Shown: positions 26,853 through 34,030 of the stretch, piece by piece
Position numbering within the stretch: position 1 is the first letter of the stretch
Layout of the letters: every line of letters starts with the position of its first letter
NCBI RefSeq assembly: GCF_042665525.1
Contig: NZ_JBHTCQ010000001.1
Coordinates: 434,001 to 498,000, forward strand
Length of the DNA: 64,000 nt
Direction: 5' to 3'
From: Allobogoriella alba
GTDB taxonomy: Bacteria > Actinomycetota > Actinomycetes > Actinomycetales > Actinomycetaceae
Translations under genes and position numbers: made by a program
Notes under the pieces: model-generated
The model's input: only the letters and a program-made list of their open reading frames with translations
Told to the model about the DNA's origin: nothing
The model's database searches: none

Positions 26853-27247
26853 CGTCGGGCTCCGCTCGCGGGCCGGTTCCGTCGTCGTGCCGTTGCGAGC
26901 GCTGCGTCCAGGTCCTTGGCGAGCTCCGCGCTCGTGGCTCCGGCCGCAGGGGGCAGGGCGCGCACCACGGCACGTTGGCCGGGGTCGAGCTCGCCGACAC
27001 GGTCTGCCATCAGAGCTCGCAGGCGCCGCTTCACCGTGTTGCGGGTCACCGCGCCACCGACCGCCCTGGGCACGACAAAACCGACGAGGACCGGATCCTG
27101 ATCTGGATCGCGGTCGCCCGTCGGCGTGGCTGTCGAGGTTCTCCGCGTCAGATGCACGACGAGTCGCCGTGCCCCTCCCCGTGCCCCCCGGCGGACGGCG
27201 TCGGTGAAGTCCACCGAGCGGCGCATCCGGTTCCGGGCCGGCAGCAC
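26849..27247 (-). CDS. rnpA: Ribonuclease P protein component
   Basis: Protein subunit that, with the RNase P RNA, matures tRNA 5' ends. The 132-residue product opens LPARNRMRRSVDFTDAVRRG and carries the conserved RNR box VTRNTVKRRLRALM. A ~14-residue insertion (TSTATPTGDRDPDQ) lies in the first half. Starts at GTG 27247, seven bases after the rpmH stop, in the universal rpmH-rnpA arrangement. Confidence 0.96.
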   Translation of the reverse strand: MLPARNRMRRSVDFTDAVRRGARGGARRLVVHLTRRTSTATPTGDRDPDQDPVLVGFVVPRAVGGAVTRNTVKRRLRALMADRVGELDPGQRAVVRALPPAAGATSAELAKDLDAALATARRRNRPASGARR

Positions 27248-27254
27248 CGGGACG

Positions 27255-27392
27255 TCAGGCGGAGAGCTTCGCGCGTCCCTTGCGACGGCGCGCGGACAGG
27301 ATCGCGCGGCCGGCGCGGGTGCGCATGCGGAGGCGGAACCCGTGCACCTTGGCCCGGCGCCGGTTGTTCGGCTGGAAAGTGCGCTTGCTCAC
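27255..27392 (-). CDS. rpmH: 50S ribosomal protein L34
   Basis: Large-subunit protein of 45 residues, very basic, with the canonical start SKRTFQPNNRRRAKVHGFR and MRTRAGRAIL. Starts at GTG 27392. First gene of the leftward origin arm; its promoter must lie in the rpmH-dnaA gap. Confidence 0.98.
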   Translation of the reverse strand: MSKRTFQPNNRRRAKVHGFRLRMRTRAGRAILSARRRKGRAKLSA

Positions 27393-27782
27393 GGCAGTAC
27401 TCCAAAACGCTAGGTCTTCGTCAGGCCCCGCGCGTCTCGGGGCACGATGCACAAGGTCCTGCTCTGGTCCACGGGACGGCTCGCGACCACCCGGTCGCGG
27501 ACACCAGTCCGTCGAGACGGCCTCATCACGATACGTGAGGCCCGGTACCCGGTCAATCGTCCCCACCTGTGCACACCTGTGGACCCAGCCACATTCAGAG
27601 GGCCCCACACGCGCGGTGCAACCACCCGGCAGGATCCGCACGATGACGCCACGATGAACGCTCGACAACGTACCCACACTTGTGGACAACGATGTGGACG
27701 AGGCACTGTCGTGGGAGACTTCGATCTTCAGCCGCTCGTCGGTCACGCCGCACGACACTCAGCCGCCCGGGGGGAAACGCCG
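27393..27782. other. rpmH-dnaA intergenic region (origin, left part)
   Basis: 390 bp between divergent rpmH and dnaA with no gene. It must carry the promoters of both. It contains DnaA-box-like nine-mers: TGTGCACAC at 27568, TGTGGACCC at 27578, and the pair at 27681 and 27693. These probably mediate DnaA control of its own gene and may be part of the origin. A bipartite origin is inference. Confidence 0.75.
27681..27701 (-). promoter_or_regulatory. Pair of DnaA boxes upstream of dnaA
   Basis: TGTGGACAA (27681-27689) is the exact complement of TTGTCCACA, the high-GC Gram-positive DnaA box. A second nine-mer TGTGGACGA (27693-27701) follows in the same orientation, 12 bp from start to start. 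Located 82-102 bp upstream of the dnaA start. Confidence 0.8.
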
Positions 27783-29243
27783 TTGCCGGAGAACCAACCG
27801 ATCACTGAAAGCTGGTCCCGGGCCGTCGATCTCCTCACGTCCCGCGGCGAGATCGGCCGTGCGCAGCTGGCCTTCGTCGGCCTCACACGACCCCTCGGTG
27901 TCATCGACGGCACCATCCTGCTCGCCGTACCGAGCGATTTCGCCAAGGACTTCCTCGAGACCCGTGCCCGGGTACCCATCACCGAGGCGCTTGCAGAGGT
28001 GGTCGGCGAGCCGGTCCGGTTCGCGGTGACCGTGGACCCCACGCTCGAGGACACGGCACCGGCACCGAGCACCGCCAGCCCCGCCGAGTCCGACCACCCC
28101 AGCGCCCCCACGGCCCGTACCCCTGCCCCACCGCACGAGGACCGGCCCTTCCCCCAGCGCACCTCCGCCGACCGCGGCAGCTCGGTCGAGGATCCCGGGC
28201 CCGACTCTGCCCGGCTGAACCCGAAGTACACGTTCGAGACCTTCGTCACCGGCTCGTCCAACCGGTTCGCCCACGCCGCCGCGACCGCCGTCGCCGAGGC
28301 ACCCGCCAAGGCGTACAACCCGCTGTTCATCTACGGCGGGTCCGGGCTGGGCAAGACCCACCTGCTGCACGCGATCGGGCACTATGCCCGGAACCTGTAC
28401 CCGGGCATCCGCGTGCGGTACGTGAACTCCGAGGAGTTCACCAACGACTTCATCAACTCCATCCGGGACGACAAGGCCGAGGTCTTCCAGCGCCGCTACC
28501 GCAACGTCGACGTCCTGCTCGTCGACGACATCCAGTTCCTGGGCGGCAAGGAGCAGACCGTCGAGGAGTTCTTCCACACGTTCAACTCCCTGCACAACGA
28601 CAACAAGCAGGTAGTCATCACCTCCGACCTGCCGCCCAAGCAGCTCGAGGGCTTCGAGGACCGGCTGCGCTCCCGGTTCGAGTGGGGGCTGCTCACCGAC
28701 GTCCAGCCGCCCGACCTCGAGACCCGCATCGCGATCCTCCGCAAGAAGGCGGTCAACGAGAACCTCCAGGCCTCACCCGAGGTGCTCGAGTACATCGCGT
28801 CCCGGATCTCCACCAACATCCGCGAGCTCGAGGGCGCCCTGATCCGCGTCACCGCATTCGCGAACCTCAACCGTCAGCCGGTCGAGCTGTCCCTCGCCGA
28901 GATGGTCCTCAAGGACCTCATCACGGACCCCGAGGGCGAGGACATCACCCCGTCGCTGATCATGAGCCAGACGGCGAACTACTTCTCGATCACCATCGAG
29001 GCGCTCTGCTCCGCGGACCGCTCCCGGGTTCTGGTCAACGCCCGTCAGATCGCCATGTACCTCTGCCGAGAGCTCACCGACCTGTCGCTGCCCAAGATCG
29101 GTCAGCTCTTCGGCGGCCGCGACCACACCACCGTCATGCACGCGAACCGCAAGATCCGCGAGCAGATGGCCGAGAAGCGCTCGACCTTCAACCAGGTCAC
29201 CGAGCTGACGAACCGGATCAAGCAGAAGGCTCGCAGCGCCTAG
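27783..29243 (+). CDS. dnaA: Chromosomal replication initiator DnaA
   Basis: ATP-dependent initiator that melts oriC. The 486-residue protein has domain I (ESWSRAVDLLTSRGEIGRAQ), a Pro/Ser-rich domain II (~residues 95-145), the AAA+ domain with Walker A GGSGLGKTHLLH (from ~185) and Walker B VLLVDDIQFLGG, and the domain IV DNA-binding helix LPKIGQLFGGRDHTTVMHANRKI. The start is TTG 27783: a GGGGGGAAA ribosome site lies five bases upstream and domain I begins just after it; upstream in-frame sequence includes the DnaA boxes and is not protein-like. The weak TTG may keep DnaA level low (inference). Confidence 0.97.
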   Translation: MPENQPITESWSRAVDLLTSRGEIGRAQLAFVGLTRPLGVIDGTILLAVPSDFAKDFLETRARVPITEALAEVVGEPVRFAVTVDPTLEDTAPAPSTASPAESDHPSAPTARTPAPPHEDRPFPQRTSADRGSSVEDPGPDSARLNPKYTFETFVTGSSNRFAHAAATAVAEAPAKAYNPLFIYGGSGLGKTHLLHAIGHYARNLYPGIRVRYVNSEEFTNDFINSIRDDKAEVFQRRYRNVDVLLVDDIQFLGGKEQTVEEFFHTFNSLHNDNKQVVITSDLPPKQLEGFEDRLRSRFEWGLLTDVQPPDLETRIAILRKKAVNENLQASPEVLEYIASRISTNIRELEGALIRVTAFANLNRQPVELSLAEMVLKDLITDPEGEDITPSLIMSQTANYFSITIEALCSADRSRVLVNARQIAMYLCRELTDLSLPKIGQLFGGRDHTTVMHANRKIREQMAEKRSTFNQVTELTNRIKQKARSA

Positions 29244-29356
29244 CACGGCTCTGCCCAGCGCCGCGCCGGAGGTCGTCTGCTCCCCGGTCCGCCGGATGCC
29301 CGATCCCCGAGACGGGGCTTGCCAGGTCCGCGCCCCGCGAGGTACGCGATACACAG

Positions 29357-29388
29357 TTGTGCACAAGACTGTGGATAGCGGTGGACAA
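29357..29388. promoter_or_regulatory. DnaA-box cluster in oriC
   Basis: Three overlapping-scale nine-mers in 32 bp: TTGTGCACA (29357-29365, one mismatch to TTGTCCACA), TGTGGATAG (29370-29378, complement CTATCCACA, one mismatch to TTATCCACA) and GGTGGACAA (29380-29388, complement TTGTCCACC). Confidence 0.7.
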
Positions 29389-29537
29389 CCTGCCCGCCGG
29401 CAGTGGACGAATGACATTCCCGTCGTGGACGCGACCCGGGGACAGCGGCTCGATCCACTGCCACACACGGGAGCACACAGCCGTGACCACGACGGCGCCC
29501 ACATCCCCGGTGTCCCCTTGACCTGCGGCGACGCCGC

Positions 29538-29555
29538 TTCTCCACACTCTCCACA
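29538..29555 (+). promoter_or_regulatory. Two abutting DnaA-box-like nine-mers
   Basis: TTCTCCACA (29538-29546) is followed without a gap by CTCTCCACA (29547-29555). TTCTCCACA differs from TTATCCACA by one base and recurs at 29595 (complement) and twice at 43.9 kb, suggesting it is a genuine variant in this genome. Confidence 0.55.
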
Positions 29556-29594
29556 AGTGCGATGACGCTGACGACCTTTGTCATTCGAGAGGGG

Positions 29595-29603
29595 TGTGGA
29601 GAA
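29595..29603 (-). promoter_or_regulatory. DnaA-box-like nine-mer
   Basis: TGTGGAGAA, complement TTCTCCACA, facing the abutting pair at 29538-29555. Confidence 0.5.
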
Positions 29604-29809
29604 CCACCAGTGCTGACCCGACCCTGGTTCCCGATGCCGAATGACGCGATCCGAGGAGACACCGAGCGGACGCTGAGGAGACACTGACACCTCTGTCATT
29701 CGAGTCCGCCACGGATCTACCGACACGTCGGTTCCCTCACATAGGGTTGGCCTGCCATGCACCCTGCGTGCCGGCGTCGAACCAGGTCATCGAGAGAAGG
29801 TCATCCATC

Positions 29810-30949
29810 GTGAAGTTTCGGGTCGAACGTGACGTCCTGGCCGAGGCTGTCACCTGGACGGCACGCTCCCTCCCGACGCGGCCGCCGGTGCCCGTGCTCG
29901 CCGGCGTCCGTCTCGAGGCGGGCTCCGAGGGAACGTTGACGCTCTCGAGCTTCGACTACGAGATCTCGGCACGCTCGGAGACCGCGGCCGAGGTCGAGGA
30001 CGCGGGCGAGGTGCTCGTGTCGGGACGCCTGCTCGCCGACATCTGCAAGGCGCTCCCGGCCAAGCCGGTCGACGTCCAGCTCGACGGGTCCAAGGTGGTC
30101 CTCACCTGCGGCGCGTCCAGGTTCACCCTGCTGACGATGCCCGTCGACGACTACCCCGCGCTGCCCGGTATGCCCGACGTCACCGGCACGGTGGACGCCG
30201 ATGTGCTCGCCGAGGCCGTCGGTCAGGTGACGATCGCCGCCAGCAGGGACGAGACGCTGCCGCTGCTGACCGGTGTGCGGGTGGAGATCGAGGGCGAGAA
30301 GATCACGCTCCTGGCGACCGACCGGTACCGCCTGGCCATGCGCGAGCTGACCTGGAGCCCGTCCTCGCCGTCGGTCTCGACGGCGGCGCTCGTGCGTGCC
30401 CGCACGCTCTCCGACGTCGCGAAGTCGATGACGAGCGCCGGCTCGGTCGACGTCGCCCTGGCGGGTGACGGCGCCACGGGACCCTCCGCGCTCGTGGGAT
30501 TCAAGGCCGGCGGCCGGAGGACGACGTCGCTGCTGGTCGAGGGGGACTACCCGCCCGTGCGCCGTCTCTTCCCGGACTCGACGACGTCGTACGCCGTCGT
30601 GAGCACCCAGCAGCTCATCGAGGCGGCGCGACGCGTCAGCCTGGTGGCGGAGCGCAACACCCCCGTGCGGTTGTCCTTCAGCGAGGGCCAGGTGGTCCTC
30701 GAGGCCGGTCAGGGCGACGACGCCCAGGCGTCCGAGGCGCTGGAGGCCTCGTTCACCGGCGAAGCGATCACCACCGCGTTCAACCCGTTCTACCTGCTCG
30801 ACGGCCTCGCCGCGCTGACCACGCCCTTCGTGCGGATGTCGTTCACCCACCCGTCCAAGCCCGCCGTGATGACCGGTCAGGACGAGCTCGACGGCGAGGA
30901 CTCGACGGCGTTCCGGTACCTGCTCATGCCGATCCGGTTCGCCGCCTGA
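29810..30949 (+). CDS. dnaN: DNA polymerase III sliding clamp (beta)
   Basis: Ring-shaped processivity factor of the replicase, cytoplasmic. The 379-residue product shows the three repeated clamp domains, with RSLPTRPPVPVLAGVRLEA at the start, ATDRYRLAMRELTW in the middle and the C-terminal YLLMPIRF end that forms the partner-binding pocket. GTG at 29810 follows GAGAAGG (eight bases); upstream in-frame sequence belongs to oriC. Standard length. Confidence 0.98.
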   Translation: MKFRVERDVLAEAVTWTARSLPTRPPVPVLAGVRLEAGSEGTLTLSSFDYEISARSETAAEVEDAGEVLVSGRLLADICKALPAKPVDVQLDGSKVVLTCGASRFTLLTMPVDDYPALPGMPDVTGTVDADVLAEAVGQVTIAASRDETLPLLTGVRVEIEGEKITLLATDRYRLAMRELTWSPSSPSVSTAALVRARTLSDVAKSMTSAGSVDVALAGDGATGPSALVGFKAGGRRTTSLLVEGDYPPVRRLFPDSTTSYAVVSTQQLIEAARRVSLVAERNTPVRLSFSEGQVVLEAGQGDDAQASEALEASFTGEAITTAFNPFYLLDGLAALTTPFVRMSFTHPSKPAVMTGQDELDGEDSTAFRYLLMPIRFAA

Positions 30950-30999
30950 TCGGCGTCGGCCCGCACGTCCATCAGCAGCCGAAGCGAGGAGGGATCACA

Positions 31000-31944
31000 A
31001 TGCACATCGGCATGGTCGGACTCGGCCGAATGGGCGGCAACATGGTCGAACGGCTGCGTGCCGCGGGCATCGAGGTCACCGGCTTCGACATGAACCCCGA
31101 GACCAGCGAGGTGGCGAGCCTCGCCGACCTGGTGGCGGCGCTGCCGCAACCGCGTCGGGTGGTGTGGGTGATGGTGCCGGCCGGTGAGCCCACCGCCGCG
31201 GTGCTGCGCGATCTCGCCGACCTGCTCGACGAGGACGACGTCGTGGTCGAGGGTGGCAACTCCCACTTCCAGGAGGACAAGGCCAACGCCGCGACATTGT
31301 CCGCGCAGGGGGTGCGGTACGTCGACGTGGGCGTCTCCGGGGGCGTCTGGGGCCGGGACAACGGCTACGGGCTGATGGCCGGAGGCGAGAAGGACGACAT
31401 CGACCTGCTGATGCCGGTCTTCGACGCGCTGCGTCCCGAGGGACCGCGCGAGGAGGGGTTCGTGCACGCGGGTCCGGTGGGTGCCGGGCACTACGCCAAG
31501 ATGGTGCACAACGGGATCGAGTACGGCCTCATGCAGGCGTACGCCGAGGGCTACCAGCTGCTGGAGTCCCGCGAGGATCTGATCCCCGACGTCGGCGCGG
31601 TGTTCACCGCCTGGCGGCGCGGCACCGTGGTGCGGTCCTGGCTCCTGGATCTCATGGTGCGAGCCGTGCAGGAAGACCCCGGGCTGGACGACATCACCGG
31701 CTGGGTCGAGGACTCCGGCGAAGGGCGCTGGACCATCATGGAGGCGATCGACGAGGCCGTGCCGGTCCCGGTCATCTCGGCGGCGCTGTTCGCGCGGTTC
31801 TCCTCACGCCTGCCGAACTCCTCCGCGATGCGAGCCGTCGCCGCGCTGCGGAAGCAGTTCGGCGGACACTCGGTCAAGGCGGCTGACCCGGGCGCGGCAC
31901 CGACGGCCACCGGCACACCCGATCCAGCAGTCGACCCGGAGTAG
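31000..31944 (+). CDS. gnd: 6-phosphogluconate dehydrogenase, decarboxylating (short type)
   Basis: Oxidises 6-phosphogluconate to ribulose 5-phosphate and CO2 in the pentose phosphate pathway. The 314-residue protein is the short (GndA/YqeC-like) type: GLGRMGGNM dinucleotide loop, VVEGGNSHFQ, DVGVSGGVWG, and the active-site helix GHYAKMVHNGIEYGLMQAYAEG. A gnd gene between dnaN and recF is a common actinobacterial feature. Start ATG 31000 has GAGGAGG upstream. The last ~15 residues are a Pro/Thr/Ala tail. Confidence 0.96.
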   Translation: MHIGMVGLGRMGGNMVERLRAAGIEVTGFDMNPETSEVASLADLVAALPQPRRVVWVMVPAGEPTAAVLRDLADLLDEDDVVVEGGNSHFQEDKANAATLSAQGVRYVDVGVSGGVWGRDNGYGLMAGGEKDDIDLLMPVFDALRPEGPREEGFVHAGPVGAGHYAKMVHNGIEYGLMQAYAEGYQLLESREDLIPDVGAVFTAWRRGTVVRSWLLDLMVRAVQEDPGLDDITGWVEDSGEGRWTIMEAIDEAVPVPVISAALFARFSSRLPNSSAMRAVAALRKQFGGHSVKAADPGAAPTATGTPDPAVDPE

Positions 31945-31979
31945 CAAGGACCGTCGCAGAAGGGCAGGTGGAGACGCCG

Positions 31980-33209
31980 ATGTACGTCTCCGACCTCGCC
32001 CTTGACGACTTCCGGTCCTACCACGAGCTCGTCCTCGGACTGGACCGTGGCGTCACCGCGTTCGTCGGACCGAACGGCCAGGGCAAGACCAACATCGTCG
32101 AGGCGATCGCCTACCTGTCGACCTTCTCCAGCCACCGGGTGGCCGCCGACGCCGCCCTCGTGCGTCAGGGCACGCCCGGTGCCGTGGTCCGGGCGAAGGT
32201 GGTCCACGGTGATCGGCCCACCGTGGTCGAGCTGGAGATCGTGGCCGGCAAGGCGAACCGTGCCCGCCTCAACCGGGCGCCGGTGAAGACGCGCGACGTC
32301 CTCGGCGTGATCCGCACGGTCGTGTTCGCGCCGGAGGATCTGGAACTCGTCAAGGGTGACCCGGCACAGCGGCGACGGTTCCTCGACGATCTCGTGGTGC
32401 TTCTCACCCCCCGCCTGGCGGCACTGCGCAGCGAGTACGACAAGGTGCTGCGGCAGCGCGTCGCGCTGCTGAAGTCGGCGGCCGCGGCACGACGGCGTGG
32501 TGCCGACCTGGACCTGTCGACCCTCGACGTGTGGGACGCCTCCCTGGCACAGGCGGGAGCACAGCTGGTGTCCGCACGCACGCGCGTGATCCAGCAGCTG
32601 CGTCCCTACGTCGCCGATGCCTACGAGCAGGTCAGCGCGGGGCAAGGTGGTGCGCGGATCGACTACCGGGCCAGCATCGACGCGGTCGACGAGGCTCCCG
32701 ATCCCGGGCCCGAGCTCCTCGGGGGTACCGGCGAGGCGGCCGACGCGGCGCGCACGGCGGTCGCCGACCGGGAGACCGCGCTGCTGGACACGCCGGCTGT
32801 CCGGGACCGGCTGCTGGCGGCCATGGGACGGCTGCGGGACCGTGAGATCGACCGGGGCGTCGCGCTCGTCGGTCCGCACCGGGACGACGTGGCCCTGACG
32901 CTCGGGACGCTGCCGGCGCGCGGGTACGCGAGTCATGGCGAGTCCTGGTCCTACGCGCTCGCGCTGCGGCTGGGCTCGTACGAGCTGTTGCGCGACGACG
33001 AGGCGTCGCCGTGGGGCACGGACGGCGAGCCGGTGCTCATCCTCGACGACGTGTTCGCCGAGCTCGACAGCCGCCGCCGGGATCGGCTGGCGGAGATGGT
33101 GGCGGACGCGCAGCAGGTGCTGATCACCGCGGCCGTGGCGGAGGATGTCCCCAGCAGGCTCGCCGGAACACGGTTCGAGGTGCGTGAGGGGCAGGTGACC
33201 CGTGCCTGA
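31980..33209 (+). CDS. recF: DNA replication and repair protein RecF
   Basis: SMC-like ATPase that helps load RecA at single-strand gaps. The 409-residue product has the Walker A GPNGQGKTN at residues 30-38, RTVVFAPEDLELVKGDP, the signature region and the Walker B VLILDDVFAELDSRRR near the C-terminus. ATG 31980 has GGAG six bases upstream; an in-frame GTG at 31968 is possible. It overlaps the next gene by 8 bp. Confidence 0.96.
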   Translation: MYVSDLALDDFRSYHELVLGLDRGVTAFVGPNGQGKTNIVEAIAYLSTFSSHRVAADAALVRQGTPGAVVRAKVVHGDRPTVVELEIVAGKANRARLNRAPVKTRDVLGVIRTVVFAPEDLELVKGDPAQRRRFLDDLVVLLTPRLAALRSEYDKVLRQRVALLKSAAAARRRGADLDLSTLDVWDASLAQAGAQLVSARTRVIQQLRPYVADAYEQVSAGQGGARIDYRASIDAVDEAPDPGPELLGGTGEAADAARTAVADRETALLDTPAVRDRLLAAMGRLRDREIDRGVALVGPHRDDVALTLGTLPARGYASHGESWSYALALRLGSYELLRDDEASPWGTDGEPVLILDDVFAELDSRRRDRLAEMVADAQQVLITAAVAEDVPSRLAGTRFEVREGQVTRA

Positions 33210-33819
33210 GGACGACGCGCGTGAGCGCCCGGAGCGACCGGAGCGCGACGAGCGCGACGCCGTCGCGCGGCTCGCACTGGAGCGGGCACGCGAGGCGGCC
33301 CGTGACAAGGGGTTCCGGCGCAGCGCACCCCGCCGGCGGCGCAGGGCCGACGGCGCGGCCGTCGAACGCGGGGAGACGGCCGACCAGGCAGCTCCCGACG
33401 GCGTCCGGACCTGGCGCCCCGGCCCCGGCATCGGCTACGGCATCAGTGGCCCCGGGCCTTCGCGCAGGGACCCGCAACCGTTGAGCGGCCTGGCGGAGCG
33501 GCTGCTCGCCGAGCGCGGCTGGAGCGTGCCGCTGAGCGTGGGTGGGGTGGTAGGACGTTGGCGCGAGATCGTCGGCGACCAGGTCGCCGACCATTGCGAG
33601 GTCGAGGCCTTCGACGAGGGCGCGCTGGTCCTGCGCACCTCGTCGACCGCCTGGGCCACGCAGGTTCGTCTCCTGCTGCCCCAGCTCGAGAAGCGCCTGG
33701 CCGAAGAGGTCGGCGAGGGCGTCGTCACCGGGATCACGGTGCTCGGTCCGGGCGGTCCGAGCTGGAAGCACGGCCGCCGATCCGTGCGCGGCCGAGGTCC
33801 GCGCGACACCTACGGCTGA
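33202..33819 (+). CDS. DUF721 (DciA-like) protein
   Basis: A 205-residue protein always found between recF and gyrB in Actinobacteria. N-terminal ~100 residues are charged and Arg-rich; residues ~100-185 form the DUF721/DciA domain (VVGRWREIVGDQVADHCEVEAFDEG ... AWATQVRLLLPQLEKRL; written here in two parts). DciA-type proteins load or activate the replicative helicase DnaB in bacteria without DnaC, so a role in replication start is likely (family knowledge). GTG at 33202 overlaps recF by 8 bp, implying coupled translation. Confidence 0.9.
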   Translation: MPEDDARERPERPERDERDAVARLALERAREAARDKGFRRSAPRRRRRADGAAVERGETADQAAPDGVRTWRPGPGIGYGISGPGPSRRDPQPLSGLAERLLAERGWSVPLSVGGVVGRWREIVGDQVADHCEVEAFDEGALVLRTSSTAWATQVRLLLPQLEKRLAEEVGEGVVTGITVLGPGGPSWKHGRRSVRGRGPRDTYG

Positions 33820-33857
33820 GGCGTCCTCCGCAGGGTTCGTGAAGCGCGACACGGCCC

Positions 33858-33908
33858 TGTGGAAATTCCTGTGGATATTCGTGGTTCGTGGCTCTATCGC
33901 TGTAGAAT
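33858..33908 (+). promoter_or_regulatory. Candidate gyrB promoter with paired DnaA-box-like sites
   Basis: A -10-like TAGAAT (33903-33908), preceded directly by TG, lies in a locally AT-rich patch between the DUF721 gene and gyrB. Just upstream are TGTGGAAAT (33858-33866) and TGTGGATAT (33870-33878), nine-mers whose complements ATTTCCACA and ATATCCACA resemble DnaA boxes; they are 12 bp apart start to start. No clear -35 was found. The 5' leader to the gyrB start would be about 120 bases. Confidence 0.45.
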
Positions 33909-34030
33909 GGACCGACACGCCCACAGGACGCCGACGCGCGTCCGAAGGGTTCATGCGGTGGCCCCCACCCCCGTCCCGTGCGCGGGTGGTGGTGTGGCGC
34001 GCTGCCCGCGAGACGAGGAGAGCCTACGAC

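Larger units (their letters stand above)
29408..29702. repeat. Four copies of the octamer GTCATTCG in oriC
   Basis: CGAATGAC at 29408-29415, GTCATTCG at 29580-29587, CGAATGAC at 29638-29645 and GTCATTCG at 29695-29702: two in each orientation, alternating. Two copies extend to an 11-mer TGTCATTCGAG. Not a DnaA box and not explained by coding; likely a protein-binding site or unwinding element (inference). Confidence 0.8.
29244..29809. other. dnaA-dnaN intergenic region, likely oriC
   Basis: 566 bp without a gene. Holds many DnaA-box-like sequences on both strands: TTGTGCACA (29357), TGTGGATAG (29370), GGTGGACAA (29380), TTCTCCACA (29538), CTCTCCACA (29547) and TGTGGAGAA (29595). Also holds four copies of GTCATTCG. 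No long AT-rich run is obvious; the most AT-rich patches lie around 29570-29590 and 29690-29705, which include two of the octamers and are candidates for unwinding. Position between dnaA and dnaN is the standard actinobacterial oriC. Confidence 0.88.

Noticed and set aside
31551..33431. 626-codon open frame opposite gnd/recF
   Set aside because: Low-complexity Arg/Val/His-rich antisense frame covering two clear genes.
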